Source: Tetradesmus obliquus
Lineage: Eukaryota; Chlorophyta; Chlorophyceae; Sphaeropleales; Scenedesmaceae
NCBI GenBank assembly: GCA_030272155.1
Contig: CP126191.1
Coordinates: 580,501 to 644,500 of the forward strand
DNA: 64,000 bases
Direction: 5' to 3'
In this document: positions 1 through 12,618 of the stretch, in pieces
Layout of the letters: each line of letters opens with the position of its first letter
Position numbering within the stretch: the stretch's first letter is position 1
Made by a program: the position numbers and the translations under genes
The notes under the pieces: generated by a model
Told to the model about the DNA's origin: nothing
What the model saw: only the letters and a program-made list of their open reading frames with translations
The model's database searches: none

Positions 1-918
1 GCTCTCAAGCTCTATGTGTCAGCACTATGATGCATTTTGAAGTGATTTTAGGCTGATAGCCGCGAATATGGGGAGCCTTGCAGTCATCGACCGAGACAGG
101 TAGGTTCAAATCCCTGGGAGCATATGTTAAGCCCCAAGCACTCACGCAACGCACATGCCGTGCAAATAAGGCGATTCTATATCATCATGATGGCTTGAAA
201 GCTTCGTTTTAGTTGCCTGCGACCGTCCGGCACTGAGAGCAAGTGCACACGCAAATGCTCTCAGGCGTCGGTTCTCTTGCTGTTTACGTTTGTTGAGCTG
301 AACAATTTTAACAGTTGTCTAATACTATGTTTTGAAGTGCGCGACACATCTAGCAGGCACACAGGCCAGGCTGCTCTCAACTACCGGCCTTGACCGTCTG
401 TCAGCAGCGTGCGAGTGCTGCTGGGCACAGGCAACACAGGCCTAGGGATACACAACGACAAGCACATCCAGTCTCTGCTGCTGGCCGTTGGAGAAAGGGA
501 CGTGACAGAGCTGGTCAACGGGTTGCAGTGCACTTGGGTACCTCTGCAAATCATGCCATCTAAGCATGTTACGTAGCATGCACAAGACAAAAGACTTGCA
601 GCTGTGAAGACCTTTGAGTCATTCTGGTGTCCTACTGGCTGATGGTTTGTGTTGTGTCTTCAACTGGCTGATGAGCAAGGCTGCTGCTGCTGCTGCTTCT
701 ACTGCAACTGCTGCTGTTTGTTGCCGCAGGTGGTGCCCTGCATCGCAGCAAGCGCTCTGACTGTTTTCTGACCGCTGCCTGCTGGTGTTCGACCTGCAAC
801 AGCCCACGATGCATGCAGTAGCAAGCTGTACCAGCTTGGCAAGGCTGTCTGCTGCTGCTACAACAGTGCTGCCTAACTGCGCTTGAAATGAGATGAATCT
901 TTACGCGAAATTCGATTA

Positions 919-1131
919 TTCAGCGCCTTTCGCTGCTGAAACACGCCGCTGAATTATTGCGCGCTTTTACTTGCGCTGAATTTTTCAGCAGCAGCGACTG
1001 AATACTGCTGAAAAGCACGTAAAAAGCGTCGCTATCAAGCGTATTCAGCGTAATCAGCAGTATTAACTGCACAGAATTCAGCACTGAATGCTGCTGAATT
1101 CACCAGCTGCCAGTGGCTGAAAGTCGCTGAA
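919..1131. repeat. GCTGAA/TTCAGC hexamer cluster
   Basis: Within about 210 bases the hexamer GCTGAA or its reverse complement TTCAGC appears about ten times, in both orientations, with degenerate variants such as ACTGAA between. Dense two-orientation subterminal motifs of this kind are known at hAT transposon ends. I could not find a matching terminal inverted repeat or target duplication, so this may be a truncated transposon end or simply a repeat-rich patch. Confidence 0.5.
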
Positions 1132-2828
1132 ACAGGGGGTGTCAGCTCACAGTGTAAGACTGGCAAACGAGCGGGAACATGGCTGGCACAGCTGTTTTCC
1201 AGTGCATTTGCTGTTTCATATCAAAACTGGTTTTTTATGTTGTGGGGAGTGCACTTGCAAAAGCAAGCGTACATCAGCAGCGAGAACCGGGTGGTCTATC
1301 GGATGCTAGCATCGGTACTTCAGCGCTGAAGTACAGGTATGTTCTGTTGTACCCAAGCGACGTTGATCGCGTGCAATCCTCGAGTCACAAATGCTTTCTT
1401 TTGATCCTCTTTTCACCAAGCTTGTGCCCTAGGGCGCAAGCCGACAGGTAGAAGGTGTGGAGCCCAGGGGCGCTGCCCCTGGCCACACACGTGCACGCAC
1501 ACCCTCTTCGTCTGAACTTACCCAGGAGCTGCAGAGCTGCCTGGGGTAGCCACTCACTCACTCTTCATTTCATCTAAGCTGCCTTTCCGCTGGAGATCCA
1601 GGTTATGGTGATGCGTGTTGGGCTGTTCACACAACATGTTGTAATGCAGCAATTGTGATGCTACGTAGCAGCGGCTGCTGCAGCAGCTGGGCAGCTGCAG
1701 GTGTCGCTGCGGCTGTCACAGCAGCAAAGGTGGCTGCTTACGGGCTGTACCTGCCTGCTGCAGAAGCCATGCAGGAGTTGATTGCAATTTTAATTCCAAT
1801 GAGTGCACCAGTGGTACCATTTTGGGTTACCAGGGGCGGGGTGCAGCATTTCGGGTTACCAGGGCGGAGTGTTAAAGGCGTTGTTTAGTGTAAATGCTTC
1901 CAATGGCTCACCACACAGCAACAACCAACTGAACCCAACTTTGGCACTGATGGATGGCATGAAGGCACCTGCCTGGCGATGCAATGCAACACCCCCAACT
2001 AGGACTTGAACGTGGTGGCTGCAGGGAGGATGCGTCCTCTCAGCATATGCTGGCGCATTATGCGCAATGATTTAAACACTATGAACTTAATCACCGCCTG
2101 AAGCGGCCGTTGAGCAAGGCTGGAACCGATCTCTCTTGGGGTGCTCACGGTGTAACCGCTCTATAGAGAGCTATCTACTTGACCAGCGCTAGCGAACATC
2201 AAACGCCGCATCAGCAGCTGTACAGCTGTCGCAGCAGTACAATCTTTGAAGCGGCTGAGCAGGCATATGTCCAAGCATGCAGGAGAGGCTGTTGCATGTC
2301 AGGTTGGTGCGCATCGCACACCGTGTCAGGTGTGGCATGTGGCATAGTGTGGAGACTGTACAGCAGAGCAACTTTGCAGCAGACCATGTCAGGCTGGTGT
2401 TGAGCAGCTGCAGGAGCATTAGGCCATGGCAACCAGCTGCAGCTGCCTTGGTGGGCAGGTGCACACCGTATGCAGGCTGCAGGTGATTGCATAACGTTAT
2501 GCACATGCTTGTTGACAAGCGTGCTCACAAAGTTATGCGTGAAGCACTGCCCAAATTGTGTAACTTGAAGCCATTGACTGCATCGAATGGTTCAATGGTT
2601 GATGGTTTGGAACAACCGAGGCCAGACTGATGCATCACACATTTGTAATGATAATCCCTGATGTTCTCACCCAACACCAACATGAACTTACATGTGAACA
2701 TTCACATCGACGTAATGATGCATATGCACTATCTTACAAGTCCAAGAACGGATTCAGTGATGCATAGACGCGTTCAGTGCAGGTAATCACGCGGTATGGT
2801 GTCAACCTGCACTGGGCGCGCGCCCCGC

Positions 2829-2846
2829 GCCCGGGAGCTCCCGGGC
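2829..2846. repeat. 18-bp perfect GC-rich palindrome
   Basis: The sequence gcccgggagctcccgggc is its own reverse complement. It lies in a local GC island (cgcgcgccccgcgc just before it). It could form a cruciform or be a dimeric protein site. No function can be assigned. Confidence 0.6.
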
Positions 2847-3340
2847 ACCTCGAGGCACATTTGCACATGTGTGGCTGATCTGATCAGCAGCACTTTGTAA
2901 GAGCAAACTATTTTTTTTCCTGCCAGCTGATTTTTTAAAGTTTTTGAAGCACTTTAAGCTGTGAACAGTGCTCGTGTAGCTGTCTATCCTCCCGCCTTTG
3001 TCAATCTTGTCATCCTTGTTAGTCGCGGCTCTTGTTCCTGGCGATGCTCATGTATGGGCATGAGTGTATATAGTCCACCCTGATCATTGGAAGAGATTAA
3101 TCTGGTGGCGGGTAGCGTGTTGTGATCGATGAACCTTTGAATCAAAGTCTCCAACAGGTTGGGAACAAGCCAGCCATTAAGGGCGCGAGCGGCACTCTGC
3201 AGGATCACAACACAAAGCAGATTAAACACATATCAGACTTGATTAATTTTAGGTGAGTATCTCGGCTGTCGCACTGCCGCAATGCTGAGGCGATCGCTCT
3301 TCCGGCAACCCGTCGCTTTTGTTTTGCAGAGGGGTGAACA

Positions 3341-6178
3341 ATGCGGGCGGCATTGCTTTTGCTAGTAGTTGCGGCTGGTTTGGTCCTTGCAGCAGCCCAA
3401 AGTGAGTGACCTCTCGGTATTGTGTGGCTGCCCGGGAGACAGCACACCGGGCCGTCACGCCACTGGCCATGTCGATGGTTCAGTTGCCGCTTGTAATCAG
3501 TTCAAACATGCAGTCATCAACGTTACCTTATATAGACTTGCATGCATACTGCAGAAGGATAAGTCAGCACATGCAGCAGCAGCAAATGCCGTTGCTGCAG
3601 CTGCCAGTGTTGTCACACTTTCATGCAGCACAGCTTGCTAAGCAGCCACAACTGCTAAGCAGCACACAAACAACATGTCAGCCGGACTCCGCGCATATAT
3701 GTCATACACTCTGACAACAGTACCCTGACATAAACCTGCTGCCTCTCCTGCTGCTGCTGCTGCTGCTGCTGCTCTGCTTGCTGCCCTGCAACACCACAGT
3801 TACATCCCACACCGTGCAAGGCGGCTACACACCCGACCCCGTGCAAGGCGGCTATGACTGCCCAGGCAAGATAAAGCGCATCTGGTGCTACGAAAACCTC
3901 TCTGGCGTGCTGACCGGCGTCATCACCGAGAATGAGAGCGGCGGCCGCAGCACCTTTTGCAATGCCGGCCTCAACAACGTGCAGCCAACGCGCCTGCTGA
4001 CGCTGTGTGACAATGAGAACATCATCCGCATCACGGCCTGCAGGGGAGCTTACTACGGCTACACCAAGATAACATTTGATACAGACAAGGGCCAGAGCAT
4101 CACGTGTGGCTCTGCTTCCTACACCTACAAGCCAGATGGCTACCAGGCATATGGTGCAAACTACATGTCCAACAGCTGGCGCAAGCCTGACAGTGAGAGC
4201 GTGCACAGGCCCAACAGGACCCGCAACTCCCGCAACCTCCTGGACGATGCTGCTGCTGCTGCGTCCTCTCCTGCGCCGACAATTTCTGACGCTGCTATCG
4301 GCAGCGCGTCTGCGGCTTCGCTGGTGCCTGTGCCTGGCAATGCGACCGGCAACGCGACTGGCAACAGCACGCAGGTCAGTGCCGCCCACCATAATCGGGA
4401 GAGGCGTGAAGAGCGCAGGCGCAGGAGGGAGGACACTGACAGGTTTTTCAGGGAGCACAAGGGCTGGGGCTGGAACAGGTGGGAGGCTTTGTGTGTATGC
4501 TGTAGTTTTGCATGTTGCACCACTGCTACTGCTGGGTCAGCTGCAGCAATGCTTGCTGGCTGGGCTTGTAGTGCTGCACCGGTGGGAGGCGCTGCATGAT
4601 CTGCACGTGCATGCATGGTGATGCTCACGTGACCTGAGGGGTGGCCTGTATTGAGACACATTGATGGTTTTAATGAGTGGCAGTCGTGCATTACATGTGC
4701 ATGCAAATCTCTTTGAGCTGTTGGAGTGCTTTGCTGTTTCCGCAGCCTGCTGGATGCCTCAAGCATGCAGCATCCTGCCTGACAGTAAGCATGCTGCGCA
4801 CCGCAACTCGCACCCCTGTGAAAATGACAATCGCTGCTTTTGCTGCTGCTTGCCACCGTCTCTTGCTGCTGCTGATGCTGCCTCCATCACCCAAATTCCC
4901 CACCTGCAGTGAGTGCCAGGTGTACACCTCGCCCAAGCAGCCCTCCTGGTCTGGCACAAGGCGCGACTGGGAGAAGCATCACGACAGCTTTAAGCACGAC
5001 GAGCACAGCCGCTACCGCAACTCATGGCAGAGCTATGGCTCCTACTACAGTGACGGCAGCAGCAGCGGCCGCTACTATGTCGACTACCGCACCTACAAGC
5101 GCCTTGCAAAGAAGAGCCTGACCCAGAGCCTCGGCTACACCCCCAAGTACTACTACGCTGAGCTGTTCCCTCTGGCAGACTTCCGGGCGGCATGTGACAA
5201 CAATAACAACGTGTATGACATGTATGGCTTCTGCTGGAACAAGGCCTACGTCCCTCCCAAGCCAGTTAACGACCTGATTGTGCAGTTGAAGGCAGTCAAA
5301 TACAACACGATTGCGGCAGATGTGTGCCCTTCCGCTGCGCAGCTGCAAACAGAGGCCCTGGCTGTGGTGCAGGCTGCAGCCAACTCCCTGCCCCCGGTGG
5401 CGGCTGCCATGTACATTGCCTCCGCAAATGCTGCTACCTGCGTGCCTGCGGTGAGTTGAGGGTGGACGTGGTTGCTTGCAATTGGTTTGTGCTGATTACA
5501 CTTGCATTTCAGTGGTTGACCGGCTGCGGATGCTTGTTGTCAACACATGCGTGGCATTGCAGCAGCAGCAGCAGCAGCAGCAGTAGCAGCAGCACAGGAC
5601 TGGGGCTGCCTGCAGCTCATGGTCCTGGACAGCATGCAAACAACGCTTGCTTGCTGCTGCTGTGCTGATGGTATGCTTGCAGTTTGAGACGGCTGAACAG
5701 CAGCAGCTGCTACTCAACCTGCTGCCCTACACAGCACTTTTTGCAAAGCCCACACCAACAACCAATGTGCCTGCTGCTCTGCTGCCTTCCTGCTTGCTTG
5801 CTTGCTGCTGCTGCTGCTGCTGTCCTGCAGGATGCCACCAAGGGCACCAACACCACGCTGCTCATCCCTGCAAAGGTCACCCCCATCAACGGCACAGACC
5901 TGGCCGGCCTTGTCGAGGCCATAGGCGGAGCAAAGCCTCCTGTGCTCAACGTGGACCTGTGCGCTTACGTCATCTGCCCTGCTGATGTGTTGAAGCTCTC
6001 TATGAGCTTCAACAGCAACATCACCAGCCTGCAGTCTGTGCTGACGTCGCGCGTGGTGCGGCGCCGCATGGCAAAGATGACGGTGAAGGTTAGCAGGAAT
6101 GCGAAGCGGCCCACCACCAAGCGGGGCACAAAGCAGAAGGCGCACCGCAGGAAGAGCAAGACGGCTGGTCCCAAGTAG
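3341..6178 (+). CDS. Secreted protein, possible jacalin-like lectin
   Basis: Four exons join in phase: 3341-3401, 3800-4478, 4910-5450 and 5831-6178, giving 542 aa. The start is chosen because it opens a clear signal peptide (MRAALLLLVVAAGLVLAAA), so the product should enter the secretory pathway. Residues about 25-125 are Gly/Tyr/Cys-rich; the stretch ENIIRITACRGAYYGYTKI followed by TFDTDKG resembles the strand pattern of jacalin-like beta-prism lectins, which is inference from pattern only. A Ser/Ala/Asn linker follows, with several N-x-S/T sequons (NATGNATGNST) and an Arg/Glu-rich stretch. The second half is Tyr/Ser-rich with conserved-looking Cys, then a strongly basic Lys/Arg tail ending KSKTAGPK. 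No exon-edge copies were seen in its introns. An additional small exon between 5450 and 5831 cannot be excluded. Confidence 0.7.
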
Positions 6179-8372
6179 GCTGCTGCTGGTCGTTGGTGCT
6201 GCCGCGGGGTGCGGTTTACCATGGCGGTGCAGCATGTGTCTTCCTGGAAGTGTGTGTGTTTTGAGTGGCCAGTGGCCCGCCACTTGCTGAGTTGAAACGC
6301 CTAGCCAGGCTTGATAACGCATTTGTGGATCAGTGTGTATTTATAGCATGGCAGGTTGTTTGACGTTGCTGCCGCGGTTGTACAGCCGACTATGGTGATT
6401 GATACGCCATTGCTCTGTATAGGATTGTTTATTGGTCAATGATTGAGGCGATTTCATTTGACTGGCTCACACCTATGCACTGTTTGAGGCAGTGCTTTGT
6501 CAGTGCTATTGTTTGACTGCCAAAAGCAGTGCATGTTGGCTTAGAGGCTGCTCGCCTCTTCTAGGAATGCATATGCAAGGGTGGGAGGTGTTGCCGCAAC
6601 ACATAATTCAGCAATGGTCGTAGCTCATTACTCCTCAAATCATTAGTTGTTGATGGTGCTCAACAGTCCTGAGTGCAGCAGACTGATGGAATGTCTGGGA
6701 ATGTCACTTCAAGATGGTTGCTCTAGGGCAGGCTGCCTCTTTATGTGTCACCTGCATAGCTGCGACTGAGATGTACATGTAGTCTCTGTTGAACCTTTGT
6801 GTAGAGTGCCAAAGCCACCGCAGCTGCTTTTGTGGCTTTGATGATCCCCTGATGAACCCAACTGGCAACAATGAGACGTGTTGGCATGTCAATCCGACTC
6901 TGGGCAGGATTGGTTGGCATGGTGCTGACTGGAACAAGCATTGCACATCTGATGTTGGCTGTACAGCAGCCGTGCACGTGCTGCACAGTGCAGTTGTAAC
7001 AATTGACCCAAAAGTAACCCCGCCTGGCGTTGCACAGATGGAGCCCTGACACTACAGGATACTTGAATAGCTACAAAGAACCATACGCGCCGCACAAGCA
7101 GCAGCACATGAGCCAGCTGGCGGTTGCTCAGGGTGCTGTGCACCGACGGGTGTAACACATTCACCGCGTTGCTTGACTGCTTGCATGCACGTCCAATCCC
7201 TGTGTCAACATGCGGCATTGTGCACACTGCGCCTTGCCTGCGGGGTGACCCAGTGTTGCCAATGCAGAGCTTGACCAGCAGTGCAGCAATGTGCCTTCCG
7301 AAGAGTAGGCTGTGCGCTCACTGTGGAGCGCTGTAGCTTGCACATGCTGCAGATTTCCAGTTACAGTTTGTCAACTGCGCTGCGCACTCAGCAGCACTGC
7401 AGCACGTTGCCGCACTCAGTCACGGAGTGCTGTTGGCAGCCGCAGCACTGCGTTGGCTGGCGGCAGGCACCGCCAAGCAGCCACGTGCACTCTGCTCGCT
7501 GCAGTGCAGCACTGCAGCGAGCGCCCACTGTGATGGCATCACAGTGCACTGTGCTTGTTGCAGCGCTGCAGCGAGCGCCCATCACAGCAACGTAGTGCTT
7601 GCTAGCGCGGATACCTAATTGCATGCTGCACCTCGTCCGTTTGCACTTCAGAAACGGGGTCAGGAAGAAGGTCACCCAACACCATGTTGCTGTGACAGCC
7701 AGTGATCCTGCAGGATCCCAGGCTGGTGACAAATCACTCGGGGTTTCGCGAGTGGAATGTGATCGAACGCAGCAGTAGGAAGACCTAAATGGTAGCTTTA
7801 GACTCATGGATCGATGAACAACAACAACTAGCTTGCCTCTCTTTTGGTCTGTACGATTTTGAGAGAACATGCTCCGTGACACCCGTAGCTGGTATGTTGC
7901 TTTCCAGGAACTGCGATTGCGGCAAGAAAGGATCGGCCATCACCATAACATTTTTCGTGTTGTGCATCAATTGCCTGCTTCCACATATTTGGACGTTCAT
8001 CATTTTGTGCCTGCTGAACATTCAGCTGCTTCCCATCTAGCTTAATTATTTGCAATAGGTATTATTGTCGGAGCTGACTGGCACGGAATAACCTAAAAGG
8101 CACCTGTCGGGGCCCAAAGTGATTGGCTGGCCACGCGAAGGTGAGTCGATCCAGCAGGATAAGCAGAAGGCGAAAACCAACGCATAACTTTGCAACAGTT
8201 TAACCCGCTTGCTTCAGCGCCGCGACTCAATTCGTGCAACAGGATGACCAGCTCTTCTCGTCCAGGGTGAACAAGAGGCCAGCGGCCCCTGCAGCCAGCT
8301 GCCCGGTGCTGCTGTCATTCATACACACACTAAACGTTCCAGGTCTGCTGCAACCGCATTGCTCTTGCAGGC
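6179..8372. other. Intergenic, no supported gene
   Basis: This stretch includes the 3' untranslated region of the secreted-protein gene and the 5' flank of the next gene. Short open frames occur on both strands, for example a Cys-containing 86-codon frame at 6789-7049 and a 164-codon minus frame at 7388-7882. They have no recognisable domain and overlap a short direct repeat (ctgcagcgagcgccca, about 7510 and 7566). I see no gene I can support. Confidence 0.5.
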
Positions 8373-8986
8373 ATGGTCGCAGGGGCAGCCATGTGCAGCC
8401 GCAGCAGCGCAGCCTGGCTGCAGGCCTGGCCGCTGCTGCTGCTGTTGCTGCTGTGTTCACAAGCTGGGCTAGCAGCCGCGCGCCCGCAGGCACAAGATGT
8501 GACTGAGCGCCAACAAAAGCAGCAAGTGCAGCAGGCGCAGCAGGCTCAGCAAGGCCAGCAGGGCCAGCAAGGGCAGCAGTTTTTTCCATTGCTGGCGCTG
8601 ATTGGCACTCGCTGGTTCAGCGAGATGTCACGCCAGCAGCAGCAGCGGCAGCAACAGCAGCAGCAGCAGACCGTGACTAGGACCACCACCACAACAACTA
8701 CAACAACTACGCCATCAGTCAGCACGGCTGCACCAGCAGCAGCTGCACCTGCGCAGGTCGGGTATGTCCAAGGGGCAGGGGCACCTGCACCCCTTTCCTC
8801 AACATTCACAGCAAGCAAGCCGGCAGTTCCTGCAGGCGACGTCATTATACTGGACACTGCAGCAGCAACTGCAGCTGCAGACACTGCAGCAGCAACTGCA
8901 GCTGCAGCACCCAATATCGCAGCACCTGCGACACTCGTGACAGCAGCACCTGCCCCTGCTGTAGTGGCCACTGACATGCCTGATAC

Positions 8987-9026
<40 letters not shown>

Positions 9027-9527
9027 GCAGCCGTTGACTTGACCGCTGTGATGGTCCCTGGTCAGGGCAGCAGCAGCAGCAGCAGGCAGCCAGACGCCAC
9101 CGCAGAAGGCGAGCCAGTCGTGGCAGAAGTTGTGTGTGACGATGATGGCGAAGACTGCCTTGAGTACTACGACGCAGAAGCGCCTTCGCCAGCACCAGCA
9201 GCTACACCAGTGCCAGCACTGCCACCCCAAGCTGGAGGCCGCACTGCAAGTGCAGCTGGGCCACGAGGTGCGCCAGGACCACAGCGTGCATCAGCAGCGA
9301 AGGTGCAGCGGCCTGGTGTAATGGCTGAGGCAGGGCCGACTAACAGGCCTGTTGCAATTCCTGTGAGGCCGCTGCCATCCAGAGTGCCTAGCAGCAATGG
9401 GCAGCAGCCGCGCCGGCGGCGCAGGCGGCAGCCGGCATCGCCTGCAGTGGCGCCGGCCATTATGCCGCTGACAGAGGTGCTGCCTAAGCAGCAGGTGCAG
9501 CTGCAGGGGCAGAAGGAGGGGGCGTGA
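8373..9527 (+). CDS. Low-complexity secreted Gln/Ala/Pro-rich protein
   Basis: A single uninterrupted frame of 384 aa starts at ATG 8373. The first 35 residues form a plausible signal peptide, with a hydrophobic core of six to seven leucines followed by CSQAGLAAARP; the Met at 8391 is an alternative start. The rest is dominated by triplet-encoded tracts: Gln blocks, a Thr block, alternating Ala/Thr repeats, an acidic segment (CDDDGEDCLEYYDAEA) and an Arg cluster (PRRRRRRQ). No known domain is visible. A ttgcag acceptor-like site sits immediately upstream, so a 5' non-coding or coding exon may exist. It could be a cell-wall or extracellular matrix protein, but that is speculation. Confidence 0.5.
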
Positions 9528-9588
9528 GGGTTGTGTGGCTGTTGGAACATGCTCATCTGGGCTGCTTGGTCCTGGGGGGGTGGCTGCT

Positions 9589-9638
9589 AACTATACCTTG
9601 GTACAAGCATATGAACTATACCTTGGTACAAGCATATG
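9589..9638. repeat. 25-bp unit, two perfect tandem copies
   Basis: The unit beginning aactataccttggtacaag is repeated twice head to tail (9589-9613 and 9614-9638) without a mismatch. It lies just downstream of the low-complexity secreted-protein gene. Confidence 0.8.
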
Positions 9639-10281
9639 AACGTGATACAAAACAGCAGGGCATGCTAGTTGGTGATAAAGCTCTAAGGTGTGGAGGCATG
9701 CGTCAGAATGTGTGAGTTGTGCTGATGTGTACGATGGCGGCTGTGCACAGGCAGTGGTGGCTGGGCCAGCGCTGCTGCACTCGCCACCTTGCGCACCATG
9801 CAGCTGCAGTGGTGGACTTGACCAGCCCTGCTGTTGCATGCCTGTTGCACTACTGGCAGGAGCTGCTGCAATGCGCCGAGTGGGCAGTCGGGTGTGGCAC
9901 AGCAGCCACCACCTGTTGCAACAGCAGTCAGCAAGTGATGCATGCGGAAAGCGACTGCAGCTGGCAAGTGATTGCAGCTGTCAAGTGATTGCATGCTGCA
10001 AGGGACGGCATTCGACAAGCAGCTGCAACTCATGGTATGCCGCAGATGGGGTGGCTCTCTTGACAAACTGGGGTTGTCTGACAGTGGCATGCTTGTGACA
10101 AGCTTGCTACCTGCTGCTTGCATGTTACGCTTTCATCTGCCTTGTCATGAATCCCAGGGTGTTTGCGCATGTAATAGCCAACAAACAGCTGCAGAGCACA
10201 GTTGGTGTTCTGAAGTCGTTGACAATTTGTACCATGCACGGAGGCAGCAGGTGGTGATCTGACACTGACCTGTGTGAAATG

Positions 10282-10346
10282 GCTCAGCACATACGCTCAG
10301 TACATATGCTCAGTACATATGCTCAGTACATATGTTCAGTACATGT
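10282..10346. repeat. 13-bp unit, five tandem copies
   Basis: The unit gctcagtacatat is repeated five times. The first copy (cagcacatac variant) and the last (gttcagtacatgt) are degenerate and the three central copies are identical. No function is apparent. Confidence 0.8.
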
Positions 10347-12011
10347 ACATAGCCGTTCAACTGGCTGGGACAGCATGCAGCATTCCAGAAAACCATGTGC
10401 TGGCATGCTGTACCTGTCTGGGTGATTACAGGGATGCGCACTAGTACGCAGCCACACTGAATCTGGCGGCGGACGTGATGGCGGGTATGTGTGGCAGCAG
10501 TGGGTGGTGTTGGCCGCCACGATGCCAGACTCTGGCAGTTCGGAACTGACTGGTGGTGCTGCGCCTGCATGTAAGAATTGCAGGCATGATGCAGCATGCA
10601 AGCTGCTTGTCATGTGACAGTCACTGCTGCATGACCGGCAAATGCCCCTGTGTCAAATGCATGTGTTGCCAGAGGTTGATTCGTGTGCTGATGTGGGCTA
10701 GCAGAAGGCAGGTGCATTGTGGATGCTGTGGCTGTATAGCGGCACAGCAGCTTGCATGTCAGTGTGGTCAGGGTGGGCAAATGGCACAGAACATATGCTA
10801 CACATGGCATACTGAGGGAACTGAGGAGGGGACAGAGCAGCTTGTAAGCTGTGTTGCCAGCAGTTGTGGTTGCTCAACTGCTCCCGCTGTGAAACGACTG
10901 CACGCGTGCATCACTTCTTCAAGAAGTTGTAGCTTGGACAGCAACGCATAACAGGGCAAGGTGGCTTAACGTTTTAGGTCAGCCCGTGGTTGCTGCGCGC
11001 TGCTGTGGATGCAGACATCGGCGTCGCCTGCAGGAGACAAGGCATCCCTCTTCTGCCTTGCGTAGCACGGCTGTAGTGCTGCGCAGCATGCTGCAGATCA
11101 CAGTTGTCGGGAACTTCTTGTTCACGGTTGCTGCAAGTTGTGACCGTACTTCTATCCATGATTGAATCTTGAGTGCCTTGCTCTGCAGTGCGCGCCCGCC
11201 GCCGTGGCGCGACAGCCATGACCATGGTACGCCGGCATCCTGTGGTGATTGCAGCTCTCGGTTCCTGCTGCCAGTTGGCTGGCTGTGCCTTGTCGATTCA
11301 GGGTCAACGGACCAGCACTCTGTTTGGCACCGAGCCAAGCACGATTTGTGTGTTTACATCCTGGCTTTGTCTCGAATTCGTCATTTTACATGACCGGATA
11401 GCAGCCTGTTTTGGAGCCGAAGGCAGGCTCATCAGACAACCACTTACTTCATCAACACCAGGAAGTGGCCACTGGCCACAACTGAGTTGTCACAAGGAGT
11501 CTAGCTTACTGGCAAGCTGCACTGTGGCAAGCAGCCCCTCATTTTGACTATACACTCAGTCACTGATGCACTTTGTCGCTGACAGGTCAGCAGCATTGGC
11601 CGGGCCAATGCGGGATGCTTGCGCAGCAGCTGTGGCGCGCCTTGTTGGCTGGGCTGTGCTGCTGATGCTGATGCTCTTCTTGAACTTTATGACTCAGAGT
11701 GCTGCTGCTTATATGAGCTGATGGCACCACCGCTGAAGCTGCTGCTGCCTGCACTGGTGCATTTGTAAGCCGCCTTCGGGACAACCCCTGCGTGATTGTT
11801 TCCCGCCGGCGCGTATGAAAGACACGCTGCTGGGCTTTTGAGCTGTGAAATAGTAACGACTATCAACTTTACATTGTGTACGAACTTGTGATGCGCGTGC
11901 GTGCGTGCGTGCGCATCTTCCCAACACTCTCATTACTTGCTCTCGTCATCAGTATCACGGTGGATCCTGCGGGGTTACACCCGACCTGAGGCTTCTGATG
12001 GTGTCTGGGTT

Positions 12012-12586
12012 CAGGGTGCACTGCGGTGCGGAAGTCCCGCAGGTCCCGCAGCTTGCGGAGCAGCGCCGCACAACCCCGCAAAGGGAGTCTGACACTGCGG
12101 ACGAGTGCGGAGATGTGTTATGTAACATAGCTCGCTCTTGAGGCTGTGGAACTCAGATATTTGCGCTGCAACACCTTTTTTGACTTTTAGTTTAGTGTTG
12201 TGCGTGCCATAATGACGTCTAGGGCAAGCCAAGTTGGCACAAGCCAAACAGATCAGTCCTCCACTCATGAGTCCTCTCAGCAGCAAGATAAGAGCACTGA
12301 TCTTCGCAAAGCTGAGTTCACTGCTGTCGGAAATTCAAACAAGTCCTCTAAGCGCCCTGGTGCCAAGTGTAAGCACTGCAAGCAGGAGATTGAAGCCAAG
12401 GCAGCAACGCTTGAGAACCTGAAGAAGCACCAGCAACTGCTGCCACAGCAGCGCCTGCTGTATCTGCACCAGCTGCAGCAGCAGGCACGTCTGCAGCAGC
12501 AGCAGCAGCAGCACCAGCAGCAGCAGTGAGCATTGGTAGTAGCTGGAGTGCAGTGGCGCGTATTGTCTGCAGCAGCAGCTGTGCTT

Positions 12587-12618
<32 letters not shown>

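Larger units (their letters stand above)
1..3340. other. No supported gene, left flank
   Basis: I find no reading frame here with recognisable protein character or a consistent splice chain. Open frames are short and have no family resemblance. The stretch holds a cluster of GCTGAA/TTCAGC hexamers (919-1131), a short direct repeat built on a gggttaccaggg core near 1825-1870, and a GC-rich palindrome near 2829. Part of it may be the 5' untranslated region of the gene starting at 3341. Confidence 0.5.
9528..12003. other. Intergenic, with short tandem repeats
   Basis: No gene is supported between the secreted-protein gene and the hAT element. The stretch holds two small tandem repeats (9589-9638 and 10282-10346), annotated separately. 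Open frames in it are short and Cys/His/Met-rich without family resemblance. Confidence 0.5.

Noticed and set aside
60..125. tRNA-like T-arm (ggttcaaatcc) near the left end
   Set aside because: The flanking bases do not form a T-stem, acceptor stem, D-arm or anticodon arm, so a tRNA cannot be folded.
4161..4856. 231-codon minus-strand frame opposite the secreted-protein gene
   Set aside because: It is the antisense shadow of a real exon and intron; the plus-strand frame has signal peptide, phase-consistent exons and domain character.
7388..7882. 164-codon minus-strand frame
   Set aside because: No domain, Cys-rich random composition and overlap with a short direct repeat. There is no splice partner.
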